Origin: Paracyclopina nana
Taxonomy: Eukaryota > Arthropoda > Copepoda > Cyclopoida > Cyclopettidae
NCBI GenBank assembly: GCA_019096065.1
Contig: JAGUCH010000006.1
Span: 2,314,001 to 2,378,000 of the forward strand
Length of the DNA: 64,000 nt
Direction: 5' to 3'
Shown: piece by piece, positions 1 through 15,139 of the stretch
How positions within the stretch are numbered: position 1 is the first letter of the stretch
How the letters are laid out: every line of letters starts with the position of its first letter
Program-made: the position numbers and the translations under genes
Notes under the pieces: generated by a model
The model's database searches: none
Told to the model about the DNA's origin: nothing
What the model saw: the letters and a program-made list of their open reading frames with translations, nothing else

Positions 1-3000
1 CAAAAGGACCAACTTGGCAAAAAAGAAGATTTGGCTGCCTTTATAATCCCGAGGTCATGCTATATCACCTCTGTCATAGCTATTTTCAATCTTGTTTTTT
101 GAAGCCTTATTCTCTGCTCAATTTTTGAAGCCAGTCAAACGTAAAATATTTCTAGACTTCTTTAAGCCGCTTTGTCCTCTTATTATCAGTTGTTGGCCAT
201 GATTGAAGTCAGCTGGTTGGAATTAAACCCTTTTGCGCCAAAGGTATAGAATGTCAAGAGTGTTGTTCCATGTCTAGAGATATCTATAGCGAAGACATTG
301 ACAGACAGCCCCCACGGCGATGAATTGAGGCGGACTAGACCTAGTAGCCACTACAACAGGGTAATTTCTTCAATCCTCAAAAATGCTGTACATGCTACAG
401 AGAATATAGTTTTTTAACTTTATTCAACAAAATGAACTTACCTTTATCAGCCTATGAAAATAGATCCGTACTTTTTGGAAAGAAGCTCTTGTAATTTAGT
501 TTTGATTGTTTTGAGCAATTAAATTAGTTTTTCATATTAAGCAATGGTTCCCAAGTATTGGTGATTACCTAAATATTAAAAGACCCTGCGTTCAGTGACT
601 TGGCATCAGAGCTTTGCTAGCTATAAAGCATCCTCCAAATCTTGGATTTCACGATTCCAGACAAAAAACAAATCATCAACTGTTAGGCAATGCCGGCTGG
701 AGGTCTTTCCAGCAAATGTCAACCAAGCATCAATGTTTTTTACATCCACCTTTAGCCAAGATCAACGGATCGAGAAGAAAAGTGACAGTAAAAAAGTAGG
801 GAATGGAAATGCTGCTTCAAGTCACAAATAAAATGAAGCAGAGACCTTGGTGCATTAATTCACATCGAAAAATTGGTGACTGCTGGACGGCAAAATTACG
901 GGTGAAATAGGTTTCTTTCTAATGGAAACGTTTTGTGCTATATCCATGCATGCAGGTACAAAAAGAGCTTTAAGCATTTGTCTGGAATGCAGGGGAAATG
1001 AATTGGTCGAAATGTTATGTTAGTAGGCATTCAAATAAATCCCCAGATTTAAGTTGAGATAGTTGAGAGAGAATTTTTGCCTGACTAAAAGTCAATTAAC
1101 AGATTGTAATCTTCTTTGCCTCTTTTTTTCAGAACAAAGGAATTTTAAAGGGAAATATGCTCATTAGTGCAATATGGAGAATACGATACTAGGAATTCCA
1201 ATCAATTTTTTGGGAACTATAGGACGAACAAATGATGCCCAACATTATCAACATCTTGGGTGGGTTTCAAACATTATTCGGGAGTTCAGCGTGTGTGGTT
1301 TTGCCCCATTCGGACAGGAATGGGTTAAAAATCAGCATGGGGTCGCGTCTGATTGGGGTTTCTTTGCTGATGTGCTTTACTAAATCTCACACTGTACTGA
1401 CTCAATTTATGGAAGAATGCTGCGGATATGAACGTTATAAAATGGCGATCCTAATCGGTCTGATGGCTTAAGATTTACAGGGGGCAAGAAACATTGCTGC
1501 TGAGCCCCCACCAAAAAAAATGACCTTTCAGGAGCCGAAATTCACCAATATGCAATCGAGCCTGACACATGTCAATGGTGGGGTTTAAATCCCACAAAAG
1601 CCGCGAGTGACATTCAATACAGAACCTGCAAACTTCGATATTTGAATTTCAAATCGGACAGTGCGTTGCAGCTCTACTGAAGTTGTATTTTGAACGATTT
1701 GAAAATTCGATCGAAGAAAAGAGACCTTTGCTATATTTTATATTGGGATAAAATACTCTCTCCTATTGAGAGGCTTCTTCACCTAGACACCACAATGCTG
1801 AAATGTTCTCTTACAATGAAAAAAAAAGAATTGTGCACTATTTTATGCCCGAGAAGATACGAATTCCCTTTCTCATTCTATTGAACCCCAAGCTTGCCTC
1901 TAATTGACTTTCTCGTGAACTTTTTTGCCAAGGAATGCAAAGGGTTGTGTACACTACTACAGTACGTGGATTGCAATTCAATAAATTCGGATGAACTCAA
2001 GCTCAAAAGAGTTATGATCAGATTTCCGGTCTGTGAGAAAATGAGAATAGCAGGGAAGAAGCAGGAGAAAAAGCAATTACAGAACATGCAGATTTTTCAG
2101 TTGAACAAAAAAATCTGTCTCTCTCTTTCTGTTCTGCTCTCTCTCACAGAGGGGTTGAATATTTATGGGCGAATACCTGAAATCGTTGTCAATTTGTAAA
2201 TCTTCTGTGACTTCAGAGATCGAGAAACAAGACAACAAAACACCGTGTTCTACAACATCTTTTTCTTGGACGCAATTTGATTTGATTGGGCTTGGGAATG
2301 CAGGTAAAGTGTTTTCCGAGGAGAAGTGTCGAAAACGAAAAAAAAGTACACAAGCAAGTTTGCCATGTTTGTAAACATTGAACTGAATTGCGTACGCGTT
2401 GGAATCTTTAGGGTTGACGAAATTCTTTATTTACTTCGTTTCTCGGGATTCAAAGCAATGCCTTTTACTTGTTTCATGATGAATTCATTCGGAACTTGAT
2501 AATTTATAGATGTGTAAAATGTATATTAAAGCTTATAAAATCAAAGTTGGCCAGAAAATTCAAGAGTGAAGGCTATTCTGTCTGACTATTTAGTCAACCC
2601 CTAAAGCACATGGGCCGCAACGACTCGCGCGACTCAACTCGTTCGAGAATCAACGTGTCTTGGCTGAAGGGCTGATAGCAACAACATAAGCTTTGACTCG
2701 GTAAATTTGAGGCTTTTAAACTGAAAATTCATACGCTATTTTTGACTATATTATTGATCATGCTGTGGTAAAAATAGCTTAATAATTTTGTTTGCTTTAC
2801 CCTCGGGTGAAAATAGTTAGCCGATTTTAAACTTTGAATTTTTTCGAATTATCTCGCTCGCTATCTCGGCTGAGTCCTCAAATTAACCTTGATTCTGGCT
2901 CAACTAGTTGCAGCTTCCAAGCTTAGCAACAAGCTGCAGGTTGAGACATTGATTTGTGAAGTGTGATCGGCGAGAGCAGGAGCCTTGATATTATTTTTGA

Positions 3001-6000
3001 AAGCAGTGCTACGATTTTTCTGGATTGAAGGTAAGCCGCTTTTTAGTGTGGATTGCGAACCAAATAGAATGTGTGCTAAATTGCAACACGCGCGTTTTCC
3101 TTCCCCAACTTTCATGGTTTTATATGAGATGCTTTATCCTCGCCATTTTCTGGTTATGGCATTATTTGCTCAATTGCCAGTTAGGTTGCCAATGGTTAGA
3201 ATCTAGCTATAATTCACAATTACCACCTTCAGTTTCAATGGCATGGGATATTATTGAATGCGTGGCTTGGGAAGGAGGCATTTTCTTGGCTGTAGACCAT
3301 AATGTGGTGCCAAATGTCGACAAAGTGAAATATATGGGTATCGTTTTACACCATATCCCACATTGCCAAAGCAATAACAGTAAACCAAATAAGCTGTTAT
3401 ATGGTGCAAATTATTCAATACACCTAAATCTGACTGATTGTTATTGCCCCAATTTTGAGAGAAGGCTCTTGCTAGTAATTCTGTCTGGTGACATGAAAGC
3501 ATAGTCAAATATGCTTCTTGCTCACTTTTTGCCACTTTTTGTGCTAACCTTTTTGATGAAAAGGTAATTATTTAGCATTTGGAGTAGCAGGAGTAGTTGT
3601 AGTGGTGGTATGACCTATGACAAAATTATGTGTAATTGCTATTTGCTTTTTGCTAAGCTGAGGTCGATTAACATTTCTGACTATTGGACAATTTTGGTGG
3701 TAATTTAGGTAATTAGGTGGCTATCAAACGCCACAAAAGTGTTTTACATGTTACATTATTGTCATGGCCAAATAATGAGGAGGCGATGGCTCTTGAATTA
3801 ATAATAATCATCAACGTTGACTACTAGTAGGGTAAAGTGTTATTTAACAGACCACACAATAATTTACGACATGTAGCTACTACTGTCATTCCAATTGGAA
3901 AAGATAGACTGGGTCGATAATATACCACCACTGAGTTGTCGTCTGGTAGGGTCAAAATTACTGCTTTAGCAACGCCCAGGCTGCCTGACGTTGACAATTA
4001 GTCCCCAAATTCCCGAACAATTGGCCTGAGAAAAAAGGAACTGCTACAATCTTTTTCCACTACATAAATCAAGCTTATTAACTTTGTTATCACCTGATAA
4101 TGCCCTTGTTTGGTTCAATTATCCCTTGCATGTCTTTAAGGATGTTAGGTCTCAAGCAGGAAACTGTTATTGATTTTTGCCAGATTTCTAGATCAACAGC
4201 TGCGTTGAAACCCCTGATTAGATGAAAGTTGGGCTTTTTTACCTGAGTGTTTAGCAAGGAATGGCAAAAACTTGCTCATTCTGCTGATTAATTTTTTGCA
4301 CAATCTAGCTGCTAGCTACTGACTCTCTTTGTTGTTGAGCTCTACGTGACTTGACAAATTTGGACGTAAACTTTTTTATGGTTTCCTGGTCGGGCGCTTA
4401 ATTACTAGTTGGGAGAAAACCTTTCGCAAATATGAGTGCTTAATGCTAACTGTTATTTGAATACGGTGCGCGCACATGTACTAATTGTTGCTTTTGAGTT
4501 GGCGTATATTGATTGCTTGGCTTGTCGAGTGAAAATTTGAAAGTTGGAAGCTTCACAGTGGAACAAAAGACAATTTCGTCGAAAGTCTCCCGAAGGGTTT
4601 GTGAAATGTTATCTTGTATTTGCATCGGTGAACTGATGGCACTAAAGCGACGAGTTATGAATAATTGATGAGCCCTTTTCGGATTACTCGTCTATAATCC
4701 ACAGCTAAGTTCAACATATCGCAAAGTTTTGCAGCACAAATACCAGCTGATTTTGCCTCATTCCGTCTATGATTGAAACTAGTTTTCTTCATGCTCCTCG
4801 TAGCCTTCGAAATTATTGCTTTGCGTTGTTATCACAGACGACTTTGATGGCCATTGAAAACAATTTGTGATCTTTACATTTTGACAGTGTTTCTGGTGAC
4901 ATGATGCGGTGAAAAACTTCACACGCCTTCGAGCTCTTCTGCTTTTGATGTTCCTGTCTAAAAATGCCATCGAAAGAGCATAATTGATGGCACTACTACG
5001 TACTACAGCCTGCTAGCATATTGTATCTTCAAAGAGCTTGTAGTAGTACTGGTACATTAGAAAAACGCCAACTCTTCAATTAATTCGCCTAGGAGACAAT
5101 CCTATTTTGCAACTGTCGAGCCTTTTAAAAAAGCAGTCATCATTAGCCAACTGCACACACAACTGTCGAAATAGTATGCAGGAAAACGAGACTAGTGCGC
5201 CATTATGCAACTGCAAAACTAGCACAAAATTGGCAAAAGGGGCTCTATAGGGCGTCTTTTTATGATGTATCTAGAGGAAAATGGCCCAGCTCTCATATTG
5301 AATGAAAGATGAAGTGGATTGGCTTTGTGAAATCTTGCTTGCGCGATATTGGGTTGAAAGCCTAGTAAATCCAGCGTGTAATTCCCATTCTATCGCGCGG
5401 ATTTTGCATTCACCACACGCGCGATCTCTTGAAGTCACTGGAGCAGTAGATTGTTCAGCAATCAATCAAATCATGAATCCTTGTCACCTCGCGAATGATC
5501 GATGGCTGCCAAAGTTCTCACCTGAGAGCAAACAGGAAGTGGCTTTGTCCGTGAAAATGGCTTCAGATTGATGATCGATTGAGAAACCAGGAAGCTCAAG
5601 TGATCGTTCTCCCAAGAAAATTGGGTGCTGCTCTCCCTCAAGAGATTTGAGATTTACCATAGTAGTACTTTAACCAAAAACTCGAAAAAACCTCCTTCGC
5701 AGATCAAAGTAGGCGTATTTTCTTGATTGGACCTCTTTTGTTGCCTTCAGCTCTTTTCCCATACATTTACTACTTCAGTCCTCCAAAATTGAGCTTATCT
5801 GGAAAAATGAGTATTTTATATGGCAGTCATGGCTGACTTGACGGGAAAATCTTAAAAGTAGTAGTTGTGGTATATTGAGCCGGAGCTATTGAGACTAGCT
5901 GAAGAAAACGTCTTCATTTTGAGCCAAAGCTTATCAGAGCTCTGAAAGAGCATAGAGCTTAAAAGCCATCTGAGCGCGACAAAAAATCTCTGGTGGGATA

Positions 6001-9000
6001 CATTTTTAAAAGGAATTGGACATGAAACCCACCCTTGAGTGGTTTGTGGTGATTTAACGCGCATTTGACTCAATGGACCAAAGAAGACCTATTTAGGGTT
6101 ATACTACCAGGTAGTTTCAGTCCTCAATCTTGCGTCAGGTTTCCAAAGCGTTTAACCCCATCGAACACGGATTGGGTAACAAAACTGATCCTGTCATGTG
6201 TGGCAAGCCTGGAATTTAGGTCATTTCAATGCAATTGGTTGTTGCTAGCTACGCTATATTTGCCTAGATGTGCATTAAGCAAGCGCATTTCTAGCTTCTG
6301 CTACCGCGCTAACTACAGCCATAATAATAAAAGTGGCTAATTCTGTGAGCCGCAGGAGACAAGAATCTCGCGGGTCAACAGTACAATACTCGAATTCCAC
6401 GTGAGTGATTTTCTGTAGGCTCCCTGGTGCTTTTTTAAGCGGCCATCCATATATACATAGAGTGGGCGATTTGGGTGGCCTCGGCCCCACTGTGATTGAT
6501 TCGACGTTTTCCAAGGCAAAAGTGACAAAAAGTAGAAATTTAGTTCATCTTCTTGACAGCTTATAATTATTCGAAATGTGGCTAATTACTAGCTGGCGTT
6601 TTCCCATCGTGACTGCACTGACCGATTTATTTATGTTTTACTTAATTCGTCTTTTTTGTGTGCGAGGAAATGAAGACGATCGATCACTGCAATGTTCATA
6701 AGGAGAGAGAGATCTAGTTTGATTACGTCCAATCAGAGAGGGTACTGAAGCATGCAACAAATTGTCCATACTCTTTATATTGGAACCTTCAACTTTGTCA
6801 GCACGTGGGTGCACGTTGCAGTATTTGTCACTTGCATGCTTAGCTGCTTAAGTCCAGGCATCACGGCCCAGTGTGTGTCTTTAATTACCGCTTCAAGTCT
6901 AATGAGCCGTATTGACGGATTCCGGACAAATCTCATCAAGCGTGTAGTAGCAATAATAGCTCTAGAGCTTTAATAATAAATACAGCACCTTTTTTCTTAG
7001 CTATTAATTAAAGGAGCCTTTTTTCCTCCTAATTTTGACCCAAATCTGAGCTTGAACGCCCACATCTTCCCATATTGAAAACGTGGAGTGTCACTTCTGT
7101 TCATTTTGTGAGGGCTTGAGTTTCGATTACTTTTTTGCGGCGAAGTGTCAAAAAAAGAAACATCTCGTCTGCAGCCATATTCACTGGTTGTATTTCTCAT
7201 CAAAGATATCGTGTATATGAAAAGTTTGACACCTTTTTTGTGAGTGAAACCACCTTGTCAAGAGTTGTCGAAAAAAAGGGGTTCAACAAATAGCAAAAAA
7301 GTCTCTTGTCAAAGTATCAGTGTTCTGTCAATCACTTGTCCAACATGTGTGAACTGTTTGCTGGAAAAATATAAAAAAGCTACAAGACGACGAGCCATAA
7401 AATAGCGACGAGTGTCTAAACAATCATTCGAAAACGATGCTCTCGTTCGCATTATTCGAAGACAGATTTATGCCTTTCATATGTAGCGAAAAGCAATAAG
7501 GCTTTTTTCGAACTAGCGCTGCAATGAAGACAACATAATCCGTAGCTCTCATTTTTCCGCTGCAATGAATATTGAATTATGAAACGCGCGCTTAAAGTGA
7601 GTGCCATTGTCATAAATAATGGACATTTTGTGATTGCTATCAAGATCTCCAGTTGATTTCCACGTGAAATTCATGATACTTTGCTCAAGTACCGTAAATA
7701 CTGCTTCTATTTCTTGCTCTCAGCCGCCCTTGTAAAACATCATCTTTTGATATTAAAGGCGCGCATAGTTGATGTAAATCACAGCTCCTCCGCGCGCGAA
7801 ATGTGACAAAAAGCCAAATATCGGGCCGGGTCCAAATTCCGAATTTTCCGTCCAATAATATTGGGAGCTAAATCATCGCATCAATTTTACATGGGAGAAC
7901 TTTGTTCGGTATTGAACACGAAAATCCTTTTCTATTCACATAAATCCAGTTGTTGCTGGGGATCAAGATCGAACTTTGCCAACTTTGTGCAGCATGGGAG
8001 ATTTGCTGCCATGATCCTGCCAATTGAGCATTAAATAGATATCCCTCTTTCTTCTCCCCTACTTTTTGCACTGTGGGGAAAACGGGTCAAAATATGGTCA
8101 GCTCTTCCCACTCTGCTTCGTTTGTTCAAGCTAGAAGGAGGGAACTGAGACGTTCTTCTCTATTATTCGGCTTGGTTTTGCTGATAGCTCCCATGCAGTT
8201 GTTGTGCACCTGACCTGCAGGCAAGCTAGCTAGCTGCTATTTCCAAAGTCTCTAAAACTAATAAAGAAAGTTGGGCTATAGATACTATATGGCGCTACTA
8301 CTTCTTTACGTACTCTTGGATAGCATTTATCTTTGGATTTGACACCCTGTAGCCAAACTTTCATTCTAAAAAGGAAGGGTAGCAGCGGTGAAGATCATTG
8401 TTTTCAGCCACTTTATCAATTTCTATTTGGCATTTATTTAGCTAGAGGGTGCAAAGTGCGTGGGAGGTGACGTCATCCCTCTTTAGAAAAAGGTTAGCTG
8501 AATTTCCGTTTAGTTTTGAGCACGGCGAAAAAGTCGATACAGAGTCACTTCTCTCTCTAGGCTGGGACTGCCATTGTTTGTTATCAGCAACATTCAAACG
8601 AGGGGGTGGTTTTTGGAACCGAAATCTCTTATTTGGGAGCATTTTCCAGTCATGTCACGTAGCTGCCGTTATCGGGGGACGACTTCACAAGAGACATCGC
8701 CAATGCACAATATTCAAACTTCCTACATTCGAAACAATCACCACCCCGCAGCTTTTCTATTGAAAACCCTGGCACTCCCACGTACACCCCTTGCTATCCT
8801 CATTATCGCCTTCTTTTCAAGCTTGGAAGAAGCTGAAACATATAAACTATATCCTTGAGTTGATACCTGTACCCTGTAATGCATAAGACATTTAGCTAAA
8901 TTATACCAGGCATTCACCTTGAAAATTGCTCTATTTGTGCTTTCACTATCGACAGTTTTACGCAAACAAGGATGAAAACTCTGCTCCCCACTGTGCAAAT

Positions 9001-9084
9001 CTCACCCCTTCTCTTTTACCGAACTGAGGAAGTCAGTAGTAATTAACAAAAACTGGCATTAGCCAATCTAAAAAAGGGGGAAAA
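1..9084. other. No gene seen
   Basis: Non-coding AT-rich DNA. The longest open frame, 3025-3504 (+), starts at TTG, has no recognisable domain and is of a length expected by chance. Short CT and poly-A/T bits only. Confidence 0.7.
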
Positions 9085-9096
9085 GCGCGCGCGCGC
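9085..9096. repeat. (GC)6 run
   Basis: Alternating GC in AT-rich DNA, a potential Z-DNA former. Similar runs are at 26580-26588, 34309-34319 and 47039-47048. Confidence 0.9.
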
Positions 9097-9395
9097 ATTT
9101 TTAAAGCTGATCGTGAGCGTGGGGGGTGTTTTTTGTCGTTCAGCAGCTTTTTGAGGCTTTCCACCCCCACTGTGTTCAAATGAGTGCACGTTTCGTTTGT
9201 GATCTGAGTAATTGGAATTCGTGGGAGTCAATTCTGAGCATCTGAAATGAGAATCTCGATCTCTTGTGGGTGATTCATGCACGTATGAATTTCTGAAGTG
9301 GGACGTGACTTCATATGGGCGCAAATTGTAAAAACAGCTTTACATCTACCGATTTATTGTTTCTGTCATCTGCACTCAGCCCTCATAACTTTTTT

Positions 9396-9412
9396 ACACA
9401 CACACACACACA
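9396..9412. repeat. (AC)n microsatellite
   Basis: Seventeen bases of alternating A and C. Confidence 0.95.
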
Positions 9413-10460
9413 GTTCAAGAATCTTGTCAAAAACATGAATTGGGCTTGAGCGTCCTTCGTCTGGCCAAGAAAAAAGTTGATTGAAAATCTGAGCAGCAAA
9501 GAGACCAACAGTTTGTTATCTCGATAATAAATTAGGGAGGCTTTTAAGCCTGTTTACAATTACTAATGTATCCCAAGGCTTTGCAGCAGCCCTATTGATG
9601 CTATTTAGTATGCAAGAATTCCATCAGCCAAAAGTTTGCTTGGTGTAGCAGTACGAATTGGAAAAACTTTTTCGGCCCACTTTTCACGACGAGAGTTTCC
9701 CAGTTTTTGTGGGACCAAAGTGATCTACTGGACATCTGTGGGCGTGAAATGGGCTAGCTTCTTTTAAAGAAGTGAAACTTTTTTCAGCCAAAGAGTGGTA
9801 GTGTATATCTGTGGACCATCTCATCAGTCTAATTGATTTCTGGTGTAGTACTGTTATTGACACTTTCAGCTTTTTGGAGCTTGGTGGAGGGCACACCCTT
9901 CTACATATTTTTACCAAAGCTATTTGCTTTTTGCTTCTAGCCAAGAGAGGAGCAAATCAATCAAAGTGTCAGTTTTCATATGCCACAATCCCAATATGTT
10001 ATGTAGCAGTAAATTGAACAAATCCGAAAATTGACAGCAACAACTAGTTTTTTGCCAGATACTACTGGCCCAGATCGTGTGCTCTTTTGGCATTATGTAT
10101 TTATTTATGCAGAACTGCTCTCGCAGCAAAAAGTGGGACAAAACGCATCACGATCAGTTGTCACTGAACTAAATTCATTCTAGCCTCCTTTGAGTGATTT
10201 GAGCCGCATTGCTTTTTGCCTCTTCGTTTTAAGGCCACAAAAGTCTGCAAAGCAGCCAATTCAAAAAAGTGTCAAGTAGTTCGTTCGGGTAGTGATTTCA
10301 GTGTAGTACGTTATCAGATAGGCGTATTTTTAAATGACTGGGGCCATGTTCAGAGACGAGATTGAGCCGGGTAACTTTATATTCAACTTTGTGATTGTTT
10401 CCTACTCAACCCTTGATCTTCAAAGTAGCTTGGCCTTGGATAAAGGATCGAATTTCCCCC

Positions 10461-10474
10461 AGCAGCAGCAGCAG
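10461..10474. repeat. (AGC)n tract
   Basis: Short CAG-type repeat. Comparable tracts lie at 14487-14500, 51186-51202, 54152-54163 and 54187-54200. Confidence 0.9.
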
Positions 10475-13400
10475 TCTAGAGCAAAAAGATATTATTGCCA
10501 TTCCACCTCACGCAAAGACAACAACAACAGCACCATCAAAATGTGAGAATTTTAATGGATCTAAATCTGTGTGAGTGTGCGTGTCCCCTTCTGCTGTCGC
10601 AGAGAAAAAAGGAGAAAAATTGACAACAAAAGGATGATTGATGCATTTGGAAAAGTGAAGGGGAGAAATTCCTCCATTTGTCACATTATTCAAATCTATT
10701 TTTTAAGCATCAGCTGATCATCATGAGAACTTGTGAATGAGAAAAAGCCCAACCTTTTTATTTGTCTTTGTTGTGAGAGCGGAGCTAGCCGTTGGCCAAT
10801 CATGCTTGATATGACATTTTGAAGACTATCCTGGATCAAAGGGGAAAAGCAGAAAATGAAGCTCCTAGATTCTCATGAGGATGGTTATGGGCAAGGATCA
10901 ACCACAAAGGCCAGCAGCAACGGCAGCAAAACGTGATCTTATTTTGCAGCTAGAATGGGATAACCATTGAGAAGGAAAAGAGTCCCAGATTGGGTCACCA
11001 GCTAGCTGGCAAAGACCTAATGCGGGTAATATTGCAACGGCTAAAGCTAAAAATGTCTAAATGGCGCATTTGTGCTCAGATGTGAAAGCCTCATTACTAA
11101 GCAAAGCCCGAAGAACAAGAGGATTTCTCGTGTGAGACTTTTTTCGTCGTGGCCGGCATATGTGGTGAAAAACATTGATGCCCCTTTTTATTTCCCTTTT
11201 TCGTTTGACAAAATTGCATCTGGTGAAAGTTGCGACTTTTTTATTGTGTTCCTACTTTAGCAAGGCTGCAGAATGCCACCACCAATGTACAGCAAGCCAC
11301 AAAATAGAACAGCACAATGTCGAAATGGGCATCAAATGACTGTCCACAGAACTAAACAACAATATACGAGCATTTTTCCTCCTCCCATGGGACGTCGAGA
11401 AAATAAGGGATTTTTCTGGATATTTGCACTTTCGCAGCGCAATGCTTTTCCGCCAGTTCAAACTTGACGGACATTGCTAAGCAGAAATATGTTGCCTATG
11501 GCGTCTACCATACTATAGCCTATCTCAGTAATTATCATAAAAAGCTTTTGGGTGTCGTTAACGCTGCCATCAAATAAGCTTTAAAACAGAAGCCATTTTC
11601 CAGGAGTGCAGCAAAATGGCTGCTCTCACACATGTGATAGTCACCAACTATAATCACACTCCACTGCCAGCAAATTGGAAAAGCAAATTATTGTGATAGC
11701 AGGGAATATGATTTGCATTGAACAAACTTTGCTCTCGAGGTTTAAATGGCTATCCCATGATTTCACTGCGAGCGAGAGAGAGAGCCTTACCACTTCGGCA
11801 AAAAGGGAAAAAGTTGGCATTGATGGACATTTGCTCACTTGGAGTCTCAAGTTCCCCCTTTGAAATTCATTGTGGTCAGTACAGCTCCAGATTCCCCGAT
11901 GAAATGTTGAAATGGCTTTTTTATTGAAAAAGACTCAAAATAGGAAGTCTCTCCCTTCTCCCTAGAGCTTTGCCACATGTCAGGTGTCAACGGATGCCAA
12001 TTCTTTTGACCATATTTATGGCCATTGCTGCTGCTATATGAGAAGGCAGCAATTTTCTACTTTTTAGCATAATTTTGCCCATATCAGCTCTAGCTCTCAG
12101 CTACCAATAATTATTACCCCCGCAAGCTCGTTTTTCTTCATGTGGGACAGTTATTAAAGGTAGGCTATAATAATAAAGAGTTGTGCCATATTCAGATGGA
12201 TTTTCGGGAGAGTATAGTAGCACCCATCATAGAAATTCTACAGCCCTGCCCTAGGGCTTGACTGGTCGTTTTTTATGGCTACTCTATATGAAGACTGGCA
12301 TATTACTGCGTAAAATCACGGCACTTGGCTAGCAACCTGTGCCATGATAAACCTACCAAAGCATAGTATATTTTTACAAGTATGAGGAGCTCTTTCCTTT
12401 GACAACGGGACATTTTTCTGCGAAAATGTTTTGGTTTGAGAAATCACCCTCTTTTCTATGGGGAACGATAAAACAATAACGACAGTTGAGTACACCCTCT
12501 GGCCACTGGTCTCTTGAATAGCGGATGCTAATTTCTAGCGGAAAAAAATGCTCGCCAGCATATTAAAATATGGATTCCGGCAGTCATAAAAATTTTCAAA
12601 GGAGCTTTTCCTCTCAATAGAGCACATAACTGCTAAAGATGGGCCAATCCTATCATTATCTGTAATGGTAGCTCCCAGCATTTCCTTTTTTCTGACAATT
12701 TTATGACCTTAGCTTATTTCTACTGGCTACCTTTTTAAGCCAGGAAAAAACTTGTGCTTGCATCCACTTTCAAAACTCTCCACTAATTGATAACATGATT
12801 CAGGCTACTTTTCATCGTCTTACGTAGGTCAAGTGCACTTGTGAAAATTATGGAGCTGCTTGCATTTTAATGACAGGCAAAATGAGGTCAAGCGTATATT
12901 GTTTTGGCATAGATCCTCAAATGCTGAGAATGTCAAGCCAGAGAAAATCTCGGCTAAAAAGAGTCGTCTTACAACATTGGCGCTTTATAGACAAAGTTTG
13001 GTCCATCTCCGTCTTCCTGTCGCTGATTTGGTGTCGTTTTCTTCCACTGGATCCCGTCTGATACCTACCTAGTAGCTGTCGACATTAAGAAATTCTAGGG
13101 GGTCCAGATTAAAACGTGGAACTTTTGGTCGTTTAATTACCGCCAGCTCGGTCTCGCAGATATGTGATTAGAGTATGTGCCATAGTCAACCCCATGACAT
13201 CATTATTACTCAGATAGTCCACATAATGTGAAATGAGAATGATTAGAAACTTTCATGGCACCATTGTGAAAGCACACATACGCTTAAGCCTTCATAAAGG
13301 TCGTCTCATAAACTGATAAACTCGCGTGACTCCTTAATTTGATTGTCCTTTCCTGAAATGGCAGATTGTATGGAACCAAAAATATCATGCACTCCATTTA

Positions 13401-15139
13401 ATGAAGACGATTTTTGGCGAAAAAAAATACAACTAGTTACACATATATGGATGAGTGTAGCAGATACAGGATCGCATGTTTTTTATGCAATTTCTAAATG
13501 CACTCGCGCGCATACCGTGGTATATGGTAAACAGTCTGGTGAACGTATTGACTATTTTTCTCAAGACAAAGTGACATTTTTTGCCAATTTTTTCCGAGAG
13601 ATTAGAGCTTCCTCAATTATGCATACATGAAACTGCATTGACTGCTTGCTGACAACATATGTCTTTTCCCAGAAATCATTTGATTAACTTTTGATTAACG
13701 AATCCGCACAAATTTCAGACTGAACGAATAAAAAGGGAAAAGACAACAATAAAGATTCGCGCGCAGATGGGTGTGTGTGTGCATGAAAAAGTTTTACTGA
13801 TTTTTCCACTTACCATAATGAATCTGATGATCCACGTGCATGCATAATTTTTTCCATTTTTCGTCTTCGGCAATTCTTTTATGAATTCAGTCACGATTTT
13901 TGACCACCATTCTTCCATTGAACCCATCATTACTAAGTAAGTAGTCAGTCAGCTAGTCTCGCTCTTATATGCATGAAATATTGGTCATGTCTAAAAAGTC
14001 GATCTTTTATGCCCCGAGTCATACACGCAACAAAACTGGTTATACTATAATACGTATGCAAATCATCGGCGAAAGGATCAATTTGGACCCATTCAAGCTT
14101 GGGACTCTTTAAAAAATGGGCCAAACAGCAGACAATGAATGCCTTTGGGCTCTTTTTCTTCCTCACTGTTTTTTTCCTTTCTGTAGCAGAAATTATGCAA
14201 TTCAATGCGTTACTTGCTCGGCCATAAATTAACCCAGAGCTTCTACTTTACTTGCGAAAACGCGCGCACTCGCCGAGGATAAATTGGTGTCATTAGAGGA
14301 AACATTTTTGGCTGATGGAGAAGCCAATGCTGTTAATAGAACTTTTCTATCAGATCCTAATTGGGTCCGGAAGAATGGCCACATTTTATCTCCTGGTGAG
14401 CATTTCCGGCGTTGGTGGAAAAGTTTGCCTTTTTCTTAATGGGGTCTCAGTCAGGTTGCTGATGAGGAGAGTTTTCTTGCAGTTGAGCTGCTGCTGCTGC
14501 TTTCTCGAGCTACCTCCGGAAAATGAGAGGGAGAAAGGAAAAATTGATGGCATTGTGTAAATTGATACCATTACCTCTAGAATTTCATTCCATTTCCTCT
14601 TCATCAACTTCACCATAGGCATGCAAACCTAGGAGCACGCCTAGATATCTTTCGATTCCATTCATGCATAATACTGCATTTACTCTAAAAGTAATTGTGC
14701 CTTCTAAAAAAGGAATATTTAACTAGACTGAATTTGAGCAAAATATGCTGGCGCTATATTGAGAAGTCACCTTATATGTTCATGTGCAAAGTTGCTTTTC
14801 GGAAAGTAAAAAATTGTCATAAGGCAAAGGAGTTTTGGTATCAAACCACTTAAGAAGGGCTTCTCAACTAGTTGAACCAGGAAACGAGTTAACAAATTTA
14901 GGGCAAAATTCAGAAAAACTTTGATTATTTCAGCTGCATCTTAGATGTAACAGCTCTGCAATTTTTGAGTTGATTCATATGAATTTGTGTGAGACATTTT
15001 GATTCAGAAGTAACCAGTTTGGCACTGAAATTAAAATAAGCTTTGTGAGTGTTTACTTTTCAATAGTCTTAAAATTGACCCGTTTTTTCCAAAGTGTTAG
15101 CATCAGCAGAAGTTTACTTTTGTGTTTGTCATAAGACAA

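Noticed and set aside
3025..3504. 159-codon open frame on the + strand
   Set aside because: No ATG start, no recognisable family, and a length expected about once by chance in 64 kb of this composition.
13343..13630. Somewhat protein-like 95-codon frame
   Set aside because: No homology I recognise and no splice context; length compatible with chance.
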